NCBI RefSeq assembly: GCF_034119845.1
Contig: NZ_CP139420.1
Location: 412,001 to 476,000, forward strand
Length of the DNA stretch: 64,000 bases
Source of the DNA: Flavobacterium sp. NG2
GTDB lineage: Bacteria > Bacteroidota > Bacteroidia > Flavobacteriales > Flavobacteriaceae
Reading direction: 5' to 3'
The translations under genes and the position numbers were made by a program. A model generated the notes under the pieces. That model saw only the letters and a list, made by a program, of their open reading frames with translations, ran no database searches and was not told where the DNA came from. Shown piece by piece: positions 16,371-24,609 of this stretch; the first letter of the stretch is position 1, and every line of letters starts with the position of its first letter.

Positions 16371-18578
16371 TTAAAAAATATCGAAGTTGACTCCTAAAAC
16401 AATGTTCCTTCCAATATTTGGAATTCCATCCGTTTTTAATCTAGAAAGGTGAGCGATATAGCTTTTGTTCAACAAATTGTTTCCGTTTAAGTTTAAGTTG
16501 AAAACGGTTTTACCCACAGTTAGTTTTCCGCCTAAACCAAGATTTAATAGTGTATAGCCATTTGAACTTGTTTCAAAACCGCTGACATTATTTTGATTGA
16601 AAAAAGTATTCAAATTCAAAGTCGCGAATCCTTCTTTTAACCAGTTTTTGATTGAGAATTCGGTGCGAATGGTGTTGTTCCAGTTGTTGGCAGGAATTAA
16701 AGGCAGGTAATCGCCGTTTTGTTTTTTACCTGTTACGGTTTCAAAACTGGTTTCAAAATGCAACCAATCCAACGGATGTGGATGCAAATGCAAACCTACT
16801 TCTCCACCGAACAATTTAGCATCATCTTGAATGTATTCAAAAACCACATTATCATCCAAAACCGCTCCTGTAGGCGAGGTGAAAATGTAATTATTGATGT
16901 GGTTGTAAAACCCATTAACAAAAAACTCAAAATGGGTGTTTTTGTACTCTAGGTTCAAGTCGGTTTGAATGTTTTGCTCGTTTTTTAAGTTTGCATTTCC
17001 TATTTCGTAACGGTTGGTTCCTTCGTGAACACCGTTGGAGGATAATTCAGCCAAATTAGGTGCTCTAAATCCTGAGGCAAGATTAAGACGCAAGGTTAAC
17101 TCTTGGGTTAGATTGGTTTTGTATCCCAATGCGGCATTGAAACTATCAAAGGATTTGTCGATAGCTTGAAAATAACCTTCTTCACCCGATTCGCCATGCT
17201 CCAAACTGCTTAATTTTCGATTATCAAAACGAATTCCACCCTGAATCACATTGGATTTCCACTCGTAATTGGCTGTTCCAAAAACTCCTAAATCATTGGT
17301 AGTTGCATCCGGAATTAAATATTCTTCTCCAAAATTGGTATTGGTTTGATGCATTCCTTGCACACCAACGATAGATTCCATCTTTCCTACTTTTGGCAAA
17401 TGATACTTCGCATTGTAATTAAAGGTTTTTAGTTTCATTTGCAAAATAGCAGTTGGACTGTCTTCAAATTCTTGACGGTCATTGGCAATATAGCCCAAAT
17501 CCAAATCTAGTTTGGAATTTTTAAAATACACCACAGAGTTCAAACTCAACAAATGGTTGTCCACTCCTTGACGAGGATAATCGGTAGTTTTTGTAGTTGT
17601 TTGCTCTCCCATTTCCTCTGGCAATCCTAAATCAAGACGGTTGAAGTTGTATCTAAAAACCGTTGAAAAACTCGAATTGCTATAGCCTAATCCTGTTTTG
17701 AAATCCGTTTCATTGTAACGGGAATTCGTTACTCTGTCTCCATCTGGAATGGTGTAATCCGAATGCGTAACATAATTTCCTCTTACTAAGAATTTCCAGT
17801 TTTCGGTAGAAGTTTTTAGACCAAGTGATGTATTCGAACCTAAGGTATTCGAAAATAGCTTTTGACTAAAATTAGTTTTGAACGTATGGGCATCCGCAAA
17901 TTTTTCCGGGTTGAAATACAACACTCCTCCCAAAGCGTCTGAGCCATATAATAATGAAGCAGGCCCTTTGATAACCTCAACACTTTCGACACCTGAATCG
18001 TTTAGTCCCAACCCATGCTCGTCCCCAAACTGTTGGTTTTCGATGCGTACACCTTGTGAATACACCAAAACGCGATTCCCACTCAAACCACGAATCACGG
18101 GTTTCCCAATCGAGGTTCCCGTAGAAACTTGAGAAACCCCTGGAATAGTAGCCAATCCTTCGATTAGAGTTGAAGTCCCTTTTTGCTGCAATTCTTTGAT
18201 GGAAGCATGTTCGACTTTCATCACGTTTTGCGATTGGATTTTGTTAAAAGCGGTGGACACAATTACCTCATCCATTTCGAATAAGGTTTCTTCCATCGTT
18301 ACATCAAAAAGGGTCTCTTTTTCTTGAAGATTGATGGTTTTATTTTGAGTGGTAAAACCTATAAAAATAAAACTCAGTTTTATATTTCCGTTAGGCAAAT
18401 TCGCAAAACTGTAAACTCCTTGCTCATTAGTCGTTGTTCCTTTGTGCAATTCTGCGATATAAACCGAGACTCCTTTGAGCGGTTGATTGTCATTGGTTGT
18501 AACCGTTCCTGATAATTTGTTTTGTGCTTGTAACAAAGCCGTGAACCCTAAGACTAGGGCTATGATATAGTTTTTCAT
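16371..18578 (-). CDS. TonB-dependent outer-membrane receptor, possibly for metal
   Basis: Read from the ATG at 18578 the receptor has 735 residues: signal peptide (MKNYIIALVLGFTALLQAQ), a carboxypeptidase-D-like regulatory domain (about 20-105), a plug with KPVIRGLSGNRVLVYSQGVR and VEVIKGPASLLYGSDALGG, and a beta barrel ending in aromatic VNFDIF. The plug wording recalls ZnuD-type zinc receptors, and a loop HLHPHPLDWLHFE is rich in histidine. A longer start upstream would add a tail before the signal peptide and is rejected. A His/Cys-rich small protein is encoded upstream on the same strand, which supports a metal substrate, though this is inference. Confidence 0.88.
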   Translation of the reverse strand: MKNYIIALVLGFTALLQAQNKLSGTVTTNDNQPLKGVSVYIAELHKGTTTNEQGVYSFANLPNGNIKLSFIFIGFTTQNKTINLQEKETLFDVTMEETLFEMDEVIVSTAFNKIQSQNVMKVEHASIKELQQKGTSTLIEGLATIPGVSQVSTGTSIGKPVIRGLSGNRVLVYSQGVRIENQQFGDEHGLGLNDSGVESVEVIKGPASLLYGSDALGGVLYFNPEKFADAHTFKTNFSQKLFSNTLGSNTSLGLKTSTENWKFLVRGNYVTHSDYTIPDGDRVTNSRYNETDFKTGLGYSNSSFSTVFRYNFNRLDLGLPEEMGEQTTTKTTDYPRQGVDNHLLSLNSVVYFKNSKLDLDLGYIANDRQEFEDSPTAILQMKLKTFNYNAKYHLPKVGKMESIVGVQGMHQTNTNFGEEYLIPDATTNDLGVFGTANYEWKSNVIQGGIRFDNRKLSSLEHGESGEEGYFQAIDKSFDSFNAALGYKTNLTQELTLRLNLASGFRAPNLAELSSNGVHEGTNRYEIGNANLKNEQNIQTDLNLEYKNTHFEFFVNGFYNHINNYIFTSPTGAVLDDNVVFEYIQDDAKLFGGEVGLHLHPHPLDWLHFETSFETVTGKKQNGDYLPLIPANNWNNTIRTEFSIKNWLKEGFATLNLNTFFNQNNVSGFETSSNGYTLLNLGLGGKLTVGKTVFNLNLNGNNLLNKSYIAHLSRLKTDGIPNIGRNIVLGVNFDIF

Positions 18579-18616
18579 TGATGATGTGTATAAATTGAAA
18601 CTGAAAGACAATATAG

Positions 18617-18760
18617 TAGAGACGCACTGCAGTGCGTCTTTACGAATGTTAATTAGACGCACTACAGTGCGTCTCTACAAATCGAATAATCGTAAATTGG
18701 AATTATTAGGTATATATCACAGATAACTCATAGTAAAGATGCACTGCGGTGCATCTCTAC
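18617..18760. repeat. Three palindromic AGACGCACTGCAGTGCGTCT repeats
   Basis: Near-perfect palindromes lie at about 18617-18643, 18655-18678 and 18731-18760, each of the form TAGAGACGCACTxCAGTGCGTCTCTAC; the third has transitions (GATGCACTGCGGTGCATC). They lie between the His-rich gene and the TonB receptor gene and resemble short palindromic repeats that recur in many genomes. Confidence 0.8.
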
Positions 18761-18791
18761 CATCGGTAATTAATGGTAAACCTAATATTCT

Positions 18792-19136
18792 TTACAATAC
18801 TGGCGGTCCTCTTAAAGAATATAAACTACCTGAAAAAGAAATGATTTTCTTGGCAGTTACCGAGAAATAAGGAATTAATTTGTAGTCAGTGTAAAACTGA
18901 TAGTGAAAAATTTCTGGGGTGATATAACTCCCAAAAGCAAAATGACAAACTTTACACGCCTCCGCTTTGTAATGCTGATGTGTGAATTGAGATTTATTGC
19001 CTTGGCTTTCATGATGGCATTTAGGCTGTGCTAATTGCTCCAAATGATGTTCATGAGCATGAAAAGATTGCAACACTATTGAGAACAATATGGTTACAAC
19101 TAAAGAGAGCGCTATGACAATCTGATTCTTTTTCAT
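18792..19136 (-). CDS. Small His/Cys-rich membrane-anchored protein
   Basis: The 114-residue protein starts at the ATG (19136) and has one N-terminal hydrophobic segment (about 6-22), as a signal or anchor, followed by HAHEHHLEQ, KCHHES, THQHYKAEACKVCHF. The CxxC and the histidine clusters point to metal binding in the periplasm. The remainder (SYITPEIFHYQFY...) is not recognised. It lies just upstream of the TonB receptor on the same strand, separated by three palindromes, so the pair may handle the same metal. A TTG 9 bp upstream is rejected because the promoter box overlaps it. Confidence 0.7.
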   Translation of the reverse strand: MKKNQIVIALSLVVTILFSIVLQSFHAHEHHLEQLAQPKCHHESQGNKSQFTHQHYKAEACKVCHFAFGSYITPEIFHYQFYTDYKLIPYFSVTAKKIISFSGSLYSLRGPPVL

Positions 19137-19142
19137 GCGGGG

Positions 19143-19150
19143 CAAAGGTA
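19143..19150 (-). promoter_or_regulatory. Promoter -7 box for the His-rich protein
   Basis: The minus strand reads TACCTTTG, a perfect -7 box starting only 14 bp before the ATG at 19136; the transcript would be almost leaderless. Confidence 0.6.
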
Positions 19151-19179
19151 GGAAAACAAAAAAGAATTTCTTTGAGGAA

Positions 19180-19332
19180 AATGATTAAACATATAAGTCA
19201 TATAAGTTTTTTAAAATAAAAAACCATTAAGATATTAAGTTTCATTAAGCGCTACACTTAACTTTTCTTAATCCCTTAATGGTTCAAAATTTCTGTTTCT
19301 AAAACTTATATGACTTATATGTTTTAAAAATT
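19180..19332. repeat. Nested inverted repeat between asd and the His-rich gene
   Basis: Outer arms AAACATATAAGTCATATAAG and CTTATATGACTTATATGTTT are perfectly complementary, and inner words AACCATTAAG and CTTAATGGTTC pair inside them. The result is a long hairpin downstream of asd, built of the same words as the field at 15985-16370. Confidence 0.8.
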
Positions 19333-19335
19333 AGC

Positions 19336-20325
19336 TTATACTAGTTTTGCTTTAATCAAGTATTCAGCGATTTGAATCGTGTTTGTAGCAGCTCCTTTTC
19401 TCAAGTTGTCAGCAACAATCCACATGTTCAATGTATTGTCTTGGCTTTCGTCACGACGAATACGACCTACGAATACATCGTTCTTCCCTTCAGCGTATTT
19501 TGGCATTGGGTAAGTGAAGGTATCCAAATTATCTTGAACAGTAACTCCGTCAGTCTGGCTTAAGATAGTGCGTACTTCATTTACGTCGAAGTCATTGCTA
19601 AACTCAATGTTTACCGCCTCACTATGTCCACCTACAACTGGCACACGTACTGCAGTGGCCGTTACTTTTACGCTGTCATCACCTAAGATTTTTTTAGTTT
19701 CTTTAACCAATTTCATCTCTTCTTTAGTGTATCCGTTTGCTTCAAAAACATCACATTGTGGAATACAGTTACGGTTGATTTCGTATTTGTACACCATATC
19801 CCCTTTAACACCAGCCACTTCATTTTCGAATTGTTGTACTGCTTTTACTCCCGTTCCAGTAATCGATTGGTAAGTAGAAACAATCACACGCTCGATGTTG
19901 TATTTTTTATGCAAAGGAGCCAAAGCCAATACCATTTGGATAGTCGAACAGTTTGGGTTTGCAATAATTTTATCTTCTTTTGTTAATTCAGATGCGTTGA
20001 TTTCAGGAACTACTAATTTTTTAGTAGGATCCATTCTCCAAGCTGATGAGTTGTCAATTACAGTAGTTCCTGCTTCAGCAAATTTTGGTGCCCAAGTCAA
20101 AGAAGTTTCTCCTCCTGCAGAAAATAAAGCGATATCCGCTTTCATATCTACAGCAGTTTGTAATCCTACTACTTTGTATTTTGCTCCTTTGAATTCAATT
20201 TCTTTTCCTACTGATTTCTCAGAAGCTACTGGAATTAATTCGGTTACTGGAAAATTTCGTTCTGCTAAAACTTTTAACATAATCTCACCTACCATACCGG
20301 TAGCTCCTACTACTGCTATTCTCAT
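19336..20325 (-). CDS. asd: Aspartate-semialdehyde dehydrogenase
   Basis: The 329-residue enzyme reduces aspartyl phosphate to aspartate semialdehyde with NADPH, at the branch to lysine, threonine and methionine. It has the nucleotide-binding GATGMVG (7-13), the active-site NPNCST with Cys126, and GGHSEAVNIEF with the conserved histidine. Length and motifs are normal. It has its own promoter box and is bounded downstream by a large inverted repeat. Confidence 0.95.
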   Translation of the reverse strand: MRIAVVGATGMVGEIMLKVLAERNFPVTELIPVASEKSVGKEIEFKGAKYKVVGLQTAVDMKADIALFSAGGETSLTWAPKFAEAGTTVIDNSSAWRMDPTKKLVVPEINASELTKEDKIIANPNCSTIQMVLALAPLHKKYNIERVIVSTYQSITGTGVKAVQQFENEVAGVKGDMVYKYEINRNCIPQCDVFEANGYTKEEMKLVKETKKILGDDSVKVTATAVRVPVVGGHSEAVNIEFSNDFDVNEVRTILSQTDGVTVQDNLDTFTYPMPKYAEGKNDVFVGRIRRDESQDNTLNMWIVADNLRKGAATNTIQIAEYLIKAKLV

Positions 20326-20363
20326 CGTATATTTTTATTATTGTTGTCTTAATTATTGAGATG

Positions 20364-20371
20364 CAAAAGTA
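20364..20371 (-). promoter_or_regulatory. Promoter -7 box for asd
   Basis: The minus strand reads TACTTTTG, matching TAnnTTTG, about 40 bp before the asd ATG. Confidence 0.6.
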
Positions 20372-20466
20372 AGTAATATTGAGTTTAAAACAAGGGTGTT
20401 AACAAAAAATAACAAAATGTTTGAAATATAACATTTTGTAGTTTTGCATACCAAAAAGGAATGACT

Positions 20467-20588
20467 GCAAACTGCCGCGTGAGGGATAATAGTGGAAAGC
20501 CCACAGCCTTATGAAGCGATAGCGGAATAATGCGAGGAGAGCAACGGATAGCCCGACCCGAAGTTTTTACGGAGGGTCACGCCCAAAA
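20467..20588 (+). repeat. Dispersed GCGTGAGGGATA...CACGCCC repeat, copy A
   Basis: The element runs from GCGTGAGGGATA through GTGGAAAGCCC and GGATAGCCCGACCCG to GGGTCACGCCC and shares this order with 38885-38998, where the segments read GTGAAAATCC, GAATAGCCCGACCCG and GGGCACGCCC. It is non-coding and lies between ahcY and asd. Confidence 0.7.
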
Positions 20589-20591
20589 ACA

Positions 20592-20662
20592 AAAAGCCCT
20601 CACATAAATGCAAGGGTTTTTAAAATATGAAACCCGACAGGTTTTAAAAACCTGTCGGGTTT
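20592..20662 (-). terminator. Double hairpin terminator downstream of ahcY
   Basis: In the direction of ahcY transcription the 16-nt arms AAACCCGACAGGTTTT and AAAACCTGTCGGGTTT pair perfectly (20630-20645 with 20647-20662), followed by a second hairpin, AACCCTTGCATTTATGTGAGGG, and a T-run TTTTTGTTTTT. Confidence 0.75.
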
Positions 20663-20682
20663 GAAATATTAAAAGATTTAAA

Positions 20683-21999
20683 CTAGTATCTGTAATATTC
20701 TGGTTTGAATGGACCTTCAACACCAACACCAATGTAAGCCGCTTGCTCTTCAGTTAAAGTCTCTAGTTCAACTCCTAATTTAGCCAAGTGAAGCATTGCT
20801 ACTTTTTCATCTAAATGTTTAGGTAACATATAAACATCATTGTTATAAGCGGCGCTGTTTTTCCATAATTCGATTTGAGCCAAAGTTTGGTTTGTAAATG
20901 AGTTACTCATTACAAAACTTGGGTGACCTGTAGCACAACCAAGGTTTACCAAACGACCTTCAGCCAAGATGATGATATCCTTTCCAGCGATAGTATATTT
21001 ATCAACTTGTGGTTTGATTTCGATTTTTGATGCGCCGTGGTTTTTGTTCAACCAAGCCATATCGATTTCGTTATCAAAGTGTCCAATGTTACAAACAATC
21101 GTTTTATCTTTCATTTGCTCAAAGTGACTTCCTTGGATAATATCTTTATTTCCAGTTGTAGTGATGATGATATCAGCATTCCCCACAACAGTATTTAATT
21201 TTTTCACTTCAAATCCGTCCATAGCTGCTTGTAAAGCACAAATTGGGTCGATTTCAGTTACGGTTACAATAGAACCAGCACCTCTAAAAGAAGCAGCAGT
21301 ACCTTTACCTACGTCACCGTATCCACATACAATTACTCTCTTACCAGCAAGCATGATATCTGTTGCACGACGCACTGCATCAACTGCTGATTCTTTACAA
21401 CCGTATTTGTTATCAAATTTTGATTTAGTAACTGAGTCATTAACGTTAATGGCTGGCATTGGCAATGTTCCAGCTTTTACTCTTTCGTACAATCTGTGAA
21501 CTCCAGTAGTTGTTTCTTCAGACAATCCTTTGATTCCAGGAACTAATTCTGGGTATTTATCAATAACCATATTAGTTAAATCTCCACCGTCATCAAGAAT
21601 CATGTTCAATGGTTTTCTGTCTTCACCAAAGAATAATGTTTGCTCAATACACCAGTCAAAATCAACATCGTTCAAACCTTTCCAAGCATACACTTGAATT
21701 CCAGCAGCAGCAATAGCAGCAGCAGCTTGATCTTGAGTTGAGAAAATGTTACAAGAAGACCAAGTCACCTCAGCACCAAGTGCAATCAACGTCTCAATTA
21801 AAACTGCAGTTTGGATCGTCATGTGTAAACATCCTGCAATACGAGCACCTTTAAGTGGTTGCTCATCTTTATATTCAGCACGAAGCGCCATTAAACCTGG
21901 CATTTCAGCTTCAGCTAATTCAATTTCTTTTCTTCCCCAAGCCGCAAGAGAAATGTCTTTTACTTTGAAAGCCACGTAAGGCATAGTTGATGTACTCAT
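20683..21999 (-). CDS. ahcY: Adenosylhomocysteinase
   Basis: The 438-residue enzyme splits S-adenosylhomocysteine into adenosine and homocysteine and so keeps methylation reactions going. It shows the NAD-binding GYGDVGKG, the [14 protein letters not shown] segment, [16 protein letters not shown] wording ([13 protein letters not shown]) and the C-terminal KPEYYRY that reaches into the neighbouring subunit. It is single-standing, with a clear promoter upstream and a double hairpin downstream. Confidence 0.96.
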   Translation of the reverse strand: MSTSTMPYVAFKVKDISLAAWGRKEIELAEAEMPGLMALRAEYKDEQPLKGARIAGCLHMTIQTAVLIETLIALGAEVTWSSCNIFSTQDQAAAAIAAAGIQVYAWKGLNDVDFDWCIEQTLFFGEDRKPLNMILDDGGDLTNMVIDKYPELVPGIKGLSEETTTGVHRLYERVKAGTLPMPAINVNDSVTKSKFDNKYGCKESAVDAVRRATDIMLAGKRVIVCGYGDVGKGTAASFRGAGSIVTVTEIDPICALQAAMDGFEVKKLNTVVGNADIIITTTGNKDIIQGSHFEQMKDKTIVCNIGHFDNEIDMAWLNKNHGASKIEIKPQVDKYTIAGKDIIILAEGRLVNLGCATGHPSFVMSNSFTNQTLAQIELWKNSAAYNNDVYMLPKHLDEKVAMLHLAKLGVELETLTEEQAAYIGVGVEGPFKPEYYRY

Positions 22000-22030
22000 T
22001 TATAGTATATTTGTAATTATAAATTTTTTG

Positions 22031-22038
22031 CAAATTTA
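22031..22038 (-). promoter_or_regulatory. Promoter -7 box for ahcY
   Basis: The minus strand reads TAAATTTG, a perfect -7 box about 35 bp before the ahcY ATG. Confidence 0.6.
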
Positions 22039-22142
22039 CATAATAACTTACGATTTAAAAAGGATTCACATATATTTATGAATTGTTTACGATCATAAAG
22101 TTTTCTAAACCAGCAAAATATAAAAACATAAGCGCTTCATTT

Positions 22143-22224
22143 GGAGCTGTTTCCCGCTATACGCTACAATCTTGTGGCGGCATAAATGCCCGCCGCCACA
22201 AGGATTTCCGCTGCTATCGGGGCT
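22143..22224 (-). repeat. Dispersed AGCCCCGAT repeat, target of IS110 copy 2
   Basis: On the minus strand it reads AGCCCCGATAGCAGCGGAAA, then CCTTGTGGCGGCGGGC paired with GCCGCCACAAG, then AGCGGGAAACAGCTCC. The IS110 element begins directly after its CTATCGGGGCT end (22214-22224 on the plus strand). The stem of about 18 bp in the middle makes it a strong palindrome. Confidence 0.8.
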
Positions 22225-22288
22225 CATATCTTTGTTATAGTTACAAAATGATAAAATACGTATCTTTAAAATAGTAATAATTGATAAA

Positions 22289-22445
22289 CAAAATGAAGTT
22301 GCAAAATTCTATCGGGGCCAGATACGTTTAATACGATATTGTAAGCTAGGTTAATCAACTTCATTTTAATTACATTTCAAGTCGCAATAGTACTTAAGCA
22401 CTAGGTTTTTAATTTAGATGCAGTATAACTAATGAGCCAAGACCC
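22289..22445 (+). ncRNA. Predicted bridge RNA of IS110 copy 2
   Basis: The non-coding left end holds a perfect 12-bp stem, AAAATGAAGTTG (22290-22301) with CAACTTCATTTT (22356-22367). Its 5' loop side holds CTATCGGGGC (22309-22318), identical to the target at 22214-22223; the 3' side holds TAG (22347-22349), complementary to the CTA across the core. A second hairpin (TACTTAAGCACTA with TAGATGCAGTA, 22391-22425) is preceded by ATAGTAC (22387-22393), matching the seven bases before the core at the right end (23684-23690). It is followed by ATGAG (22432-22436), complementary to CTCAT at the left junction. This matches the two-loop bridge RNA plan described for IS621; the exact ends are guessed. 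Confidence 0.65.
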
Positions 22446-22480
22446 ATGTAGTTTTTTGTTTATCTAAAAATCAAAAAGTT

Positions 22481-23638
22481 ATGATTTTAAAGTATTCTGT
22501 GGGATTAGATGTTTCTAGTAGCAAAATTGATGGATCAATTTGTGTCATTGATGAGAACCAACAAGTTCAGTTTAAGTCTAAAATAACCTTTAACAACACT
22601 GTTTCTGGTTTTGAAAGTTTAGACTCTTGGATAACAAAATGGCATAAAGAGATGGATTTGCCTTTGGTTGTTTGTATGGAAGCCACAGGTGTCTATCATG
22701 AAAATTGTGCGTTATATTTATTTGAAAAAGGATATAAACTATCTATAGTTTTACCTAATAAGGCAAAGAAATACTTAGAATGTTTGGGTTTAAAATCTAA
22801 GAATGATAGTATTGACGCTAGAGGATTGGCACAAATGGGAGCTGAACAATGCTTAAGCCTTTGGGAGCCATTAGGACGCTACTATTATGAATTACGTCAC
22901 TACACCAGACAGCATCAAAATATACAAGAATTAAAAACGGTCATAAGTAATCAAATCCATGCATTAGAACACTCGATGTATCGTTCCGATTTATTGATTG
23001 ATCAACTTAAAAGCACTATAACTCTGTTTGATGCTCAGTTGAAAGAATTAGATAAAAAAATGAAATTACATCTTAAATCTGATGCTGTAGTTTATAATAA
23101 ATGCTTAAATATCTTGGCAATTAAAGGAATAGGATACTTAACTATAGCAACTCTAATAGCAGAAACTAATGGTTTTGAGCTATTTAAAAACTATAAGCAA
23201 TTAGTTTCTTATGCTGGTTATGATGTTGTTGAAGCTCAATCAGGAACTAGGGTTGGAAAGACTAAGATATCTAAAAAAGGGAATTCAAGAATAAGAAGAG
23301 CTCTTCATATGCCGTCTTTAATAGTTATAACATGTAAAGAAAAACCGTTTTTAGATTTGTATAATAGGACTTTTGAAAAACACGCCATAAAAATGAAAAG
23401 TTATGTAGCGGTACAGAAAAAATTATTAGTAATGGTCTATCATTTGTGGAAGAAAAATAAACGATACGATACTAATTATCGAATAAATATTCAAGAAAAG
23501 GAACAGGAGCTTTCTTCTCTGCTTGCCTTTGAAAAAGGCACAAACGCAAAAATGGATAAAAAAATTAGCCCCAAACAAGTTGAGGCTAAACAAGGTAAAC
23601 ATTCAACGAAAAATCGCAGTATGCTTCCTCTCTGCTAA
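22481..23638 (+). CDS. IS110-family transposase (DEDD serine recombinase)
   Basis: This copy of the 385-residue transposase is identical in protein sequence to that at 12325-13482, with Asp10, Glu67, Asp109 and Asp112 forming the RuvC-like site and Ser254 the probable nucleophile in the C-terminal domain. It starts at the ATG 256 bp into the element, behind the predicted bridge RNA, as in the IS110 subgroup with a long left end. It ends 54 bp before the element's right end. No frameshift or stop is seen, so it should be active. Confidence 0.95.
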   Translation: MILKYSVGLDVSSSKIDGSICVIDENQQVQFKSKITFNNTVSGFESLDSWITKWHKEMDLPLVVCMEATGVYHENCALYLFEKGYKLSIVLPNKAKKYLECLGLKSKNDSIDARGLAQMGAEQCLSLWEPLGRYYYELRHYTRQHQNIQELKTVISNQIHALEHSMYRSDLLIDQLKSTITLFDAQLKELDKKMKLHLKSDAVVYNKCLNILAIKGIGYLTIATLIAETNGFELFKNYKQLVSYAGYDVVEAQSGTRVGKTKISKKGNSRIRRALHMPSLIVITCKEKPFLDLYNRTFEKHAIKMKSYVAVQKKLLVMVYHLWKKNKRYDTNYRINIQEKEQELSSLLAFEKGTNAKMDKKISPKQVEAKQGKHSTKNRSMLPLC

Positions 23639-23715
23639 AACAAATATATTGAAAAATTAATCAAAATAAATTAGGTTTTAAAGATAGTACCTAGAAAACC
23701 TGCAATAACACAATA

Positions 23716-24363
23716 ATGCCGTTATACAAAAGCCATTTTTTCGATTCCCACACCCAAATCTTAGTTTGGGAAATAACTGAAACTTTTGACGAACTCCGTT
23801 CTGAAGTAGTACTCAATATGCAAAACCGCACCCGATTAGAAGGCATGAAATCTCAAATGCACCAACGTGGTTTTCTAAGTGTTCGCAAATTATTGCAAGA
23901 AGCAGGATATAATGATTTGGACTTATACTATGACGAATTCGGAAAACCGCATTTAAAAGACAACAACTATATTTCCATCACCCATTCGCATCATTTCTCC
24001 GCCATTATCATCAGCGACAAAACCGTGGGAATCGACATCGAACTACACCGCGAAAAAATCATCCGTATCGCCGATAAGTTTGCCGTAAAAGAATTTGAAT
24101 ACCTCGACAAAAATAACCCCTTCGAATACGTTCAAAAACTCACCGTTATTTGGGGAGCCAAAGAAGCCATCTTCAAAATCCAAAACGAAAAAGGAATCAG
24201 TTTCAAAGACCATATCAACGTCCAATCTTTCGACCTAGAAAACAACACCACCACAGCCGATTTGATATTTGGAAACATCGACAAAAAATTCAATATCTAT
24301 TACGAATCTTTTGAGGGTTTTGGATTGGTGTATGCATTGGAATTTAAACACGAAGGGCACTAA
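23716..24363 (+). CDS. 4'-phosphopantetheinyl transferase family protein
   Basis: The 215-residue enzyme has the two hallmark motifs: VGIDIE (104-109), whose acidic residues hold magnesium, and WGAKEA (146-151), followed by a basic residue. Such enzymes move phosphopantetheine from CoA to carrier proteins. Length near 215 indicates the Sfp-like class rather than AcpS. Its ATG is only 23 bp from the right end of IS110 copy 2, so its native promoter has been separated from it. Transcription must now start inside the element or in the 23 bp left. Confidence 0.88.
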   Translation: MPLYKSHFFDSHTQILVWEITETFDELRSEVVLNMQNRTRLEGMKSQMHQRGFLSVRKLLQEAGYNDLDLYYDEFGKPHLKDNNYISITHSHHFSAIIISDKTVGIDIELHREKIIRIADKFAVKEFEYLDKNNPFEYVQKLTVIWGAKEAIFKIQNEKGISFKDHINVQSFDLENNTTTADLIFGNIDKKFNIYYESFEGFGLVYALEFKHEGH

Positions 24364-24385
24364 GGAGGCACTAAGGTCACAAAGA

Positions 24386-24600
24386 TTTTTTCACCGCTAA
24401 GGCGCTAAGAGATTTCTATACATTAATTTAATTTCTCAAATCTGTGTTCCTTACTTTTTACCGCTAAGTCGCAAAGACACTAAGAGATTTCTACAAATAT
24501 CTTTAATTTCTCAAATCTGTGTTCCTTACTTTTACCGCTAAGGCGCAAAGGTGCTAAGCTATTTCTATAAATTTCTTTAATCCCCCCAATCTATGTTCAA
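24386..24600. repeat. Three tandem units of about 70-75 bp
   Basis: Units start near 24388, 24460 and 24534 with ACCGCTAAGxCGC, pass through CTAAGAGATTTCTA and TTTAATTTCTCAAATCTGTG, and end TTCCTTACTTTT. They belong to the same family as 3661-4118 and 53664-54060. The third is the most diverged. Confidence 0.75.
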
Positions 24601-24609
24601 AAAAAATCT

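Larger units (their letters stand above)
22225..23692 (+). mobile_element. IS110-family insertion sequence, copy 2
   Basis: It begins CATATCTTTG right after the CT core at 22223-22224 and ends GATAGTACCT at 23692, a length of 1468 bp. Every stretch compared with copy 1 is the same, and the transposases are identical over 385 residues, so at least one transposition was recent. It lies in the opposite orientation to copy 1. Its left flank is a palindromic repeat; its right flank is the leader of a phosphopantetheinyl transferase gene starting 23 bp away. Confidence 0.93.

Noticed and set aside
18579..18662. Longer N-terminus for the TonB receptor
   Set aside because: The additional residues precede a good signal peptide and include the first palindromic repeat; the ATG at 18576-18578 is the natural start.
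19895..20359. Plus-strand reading frame of 154 codons
   Set aside because: It is antisense to asd and extends into the asd promoter; no family features.
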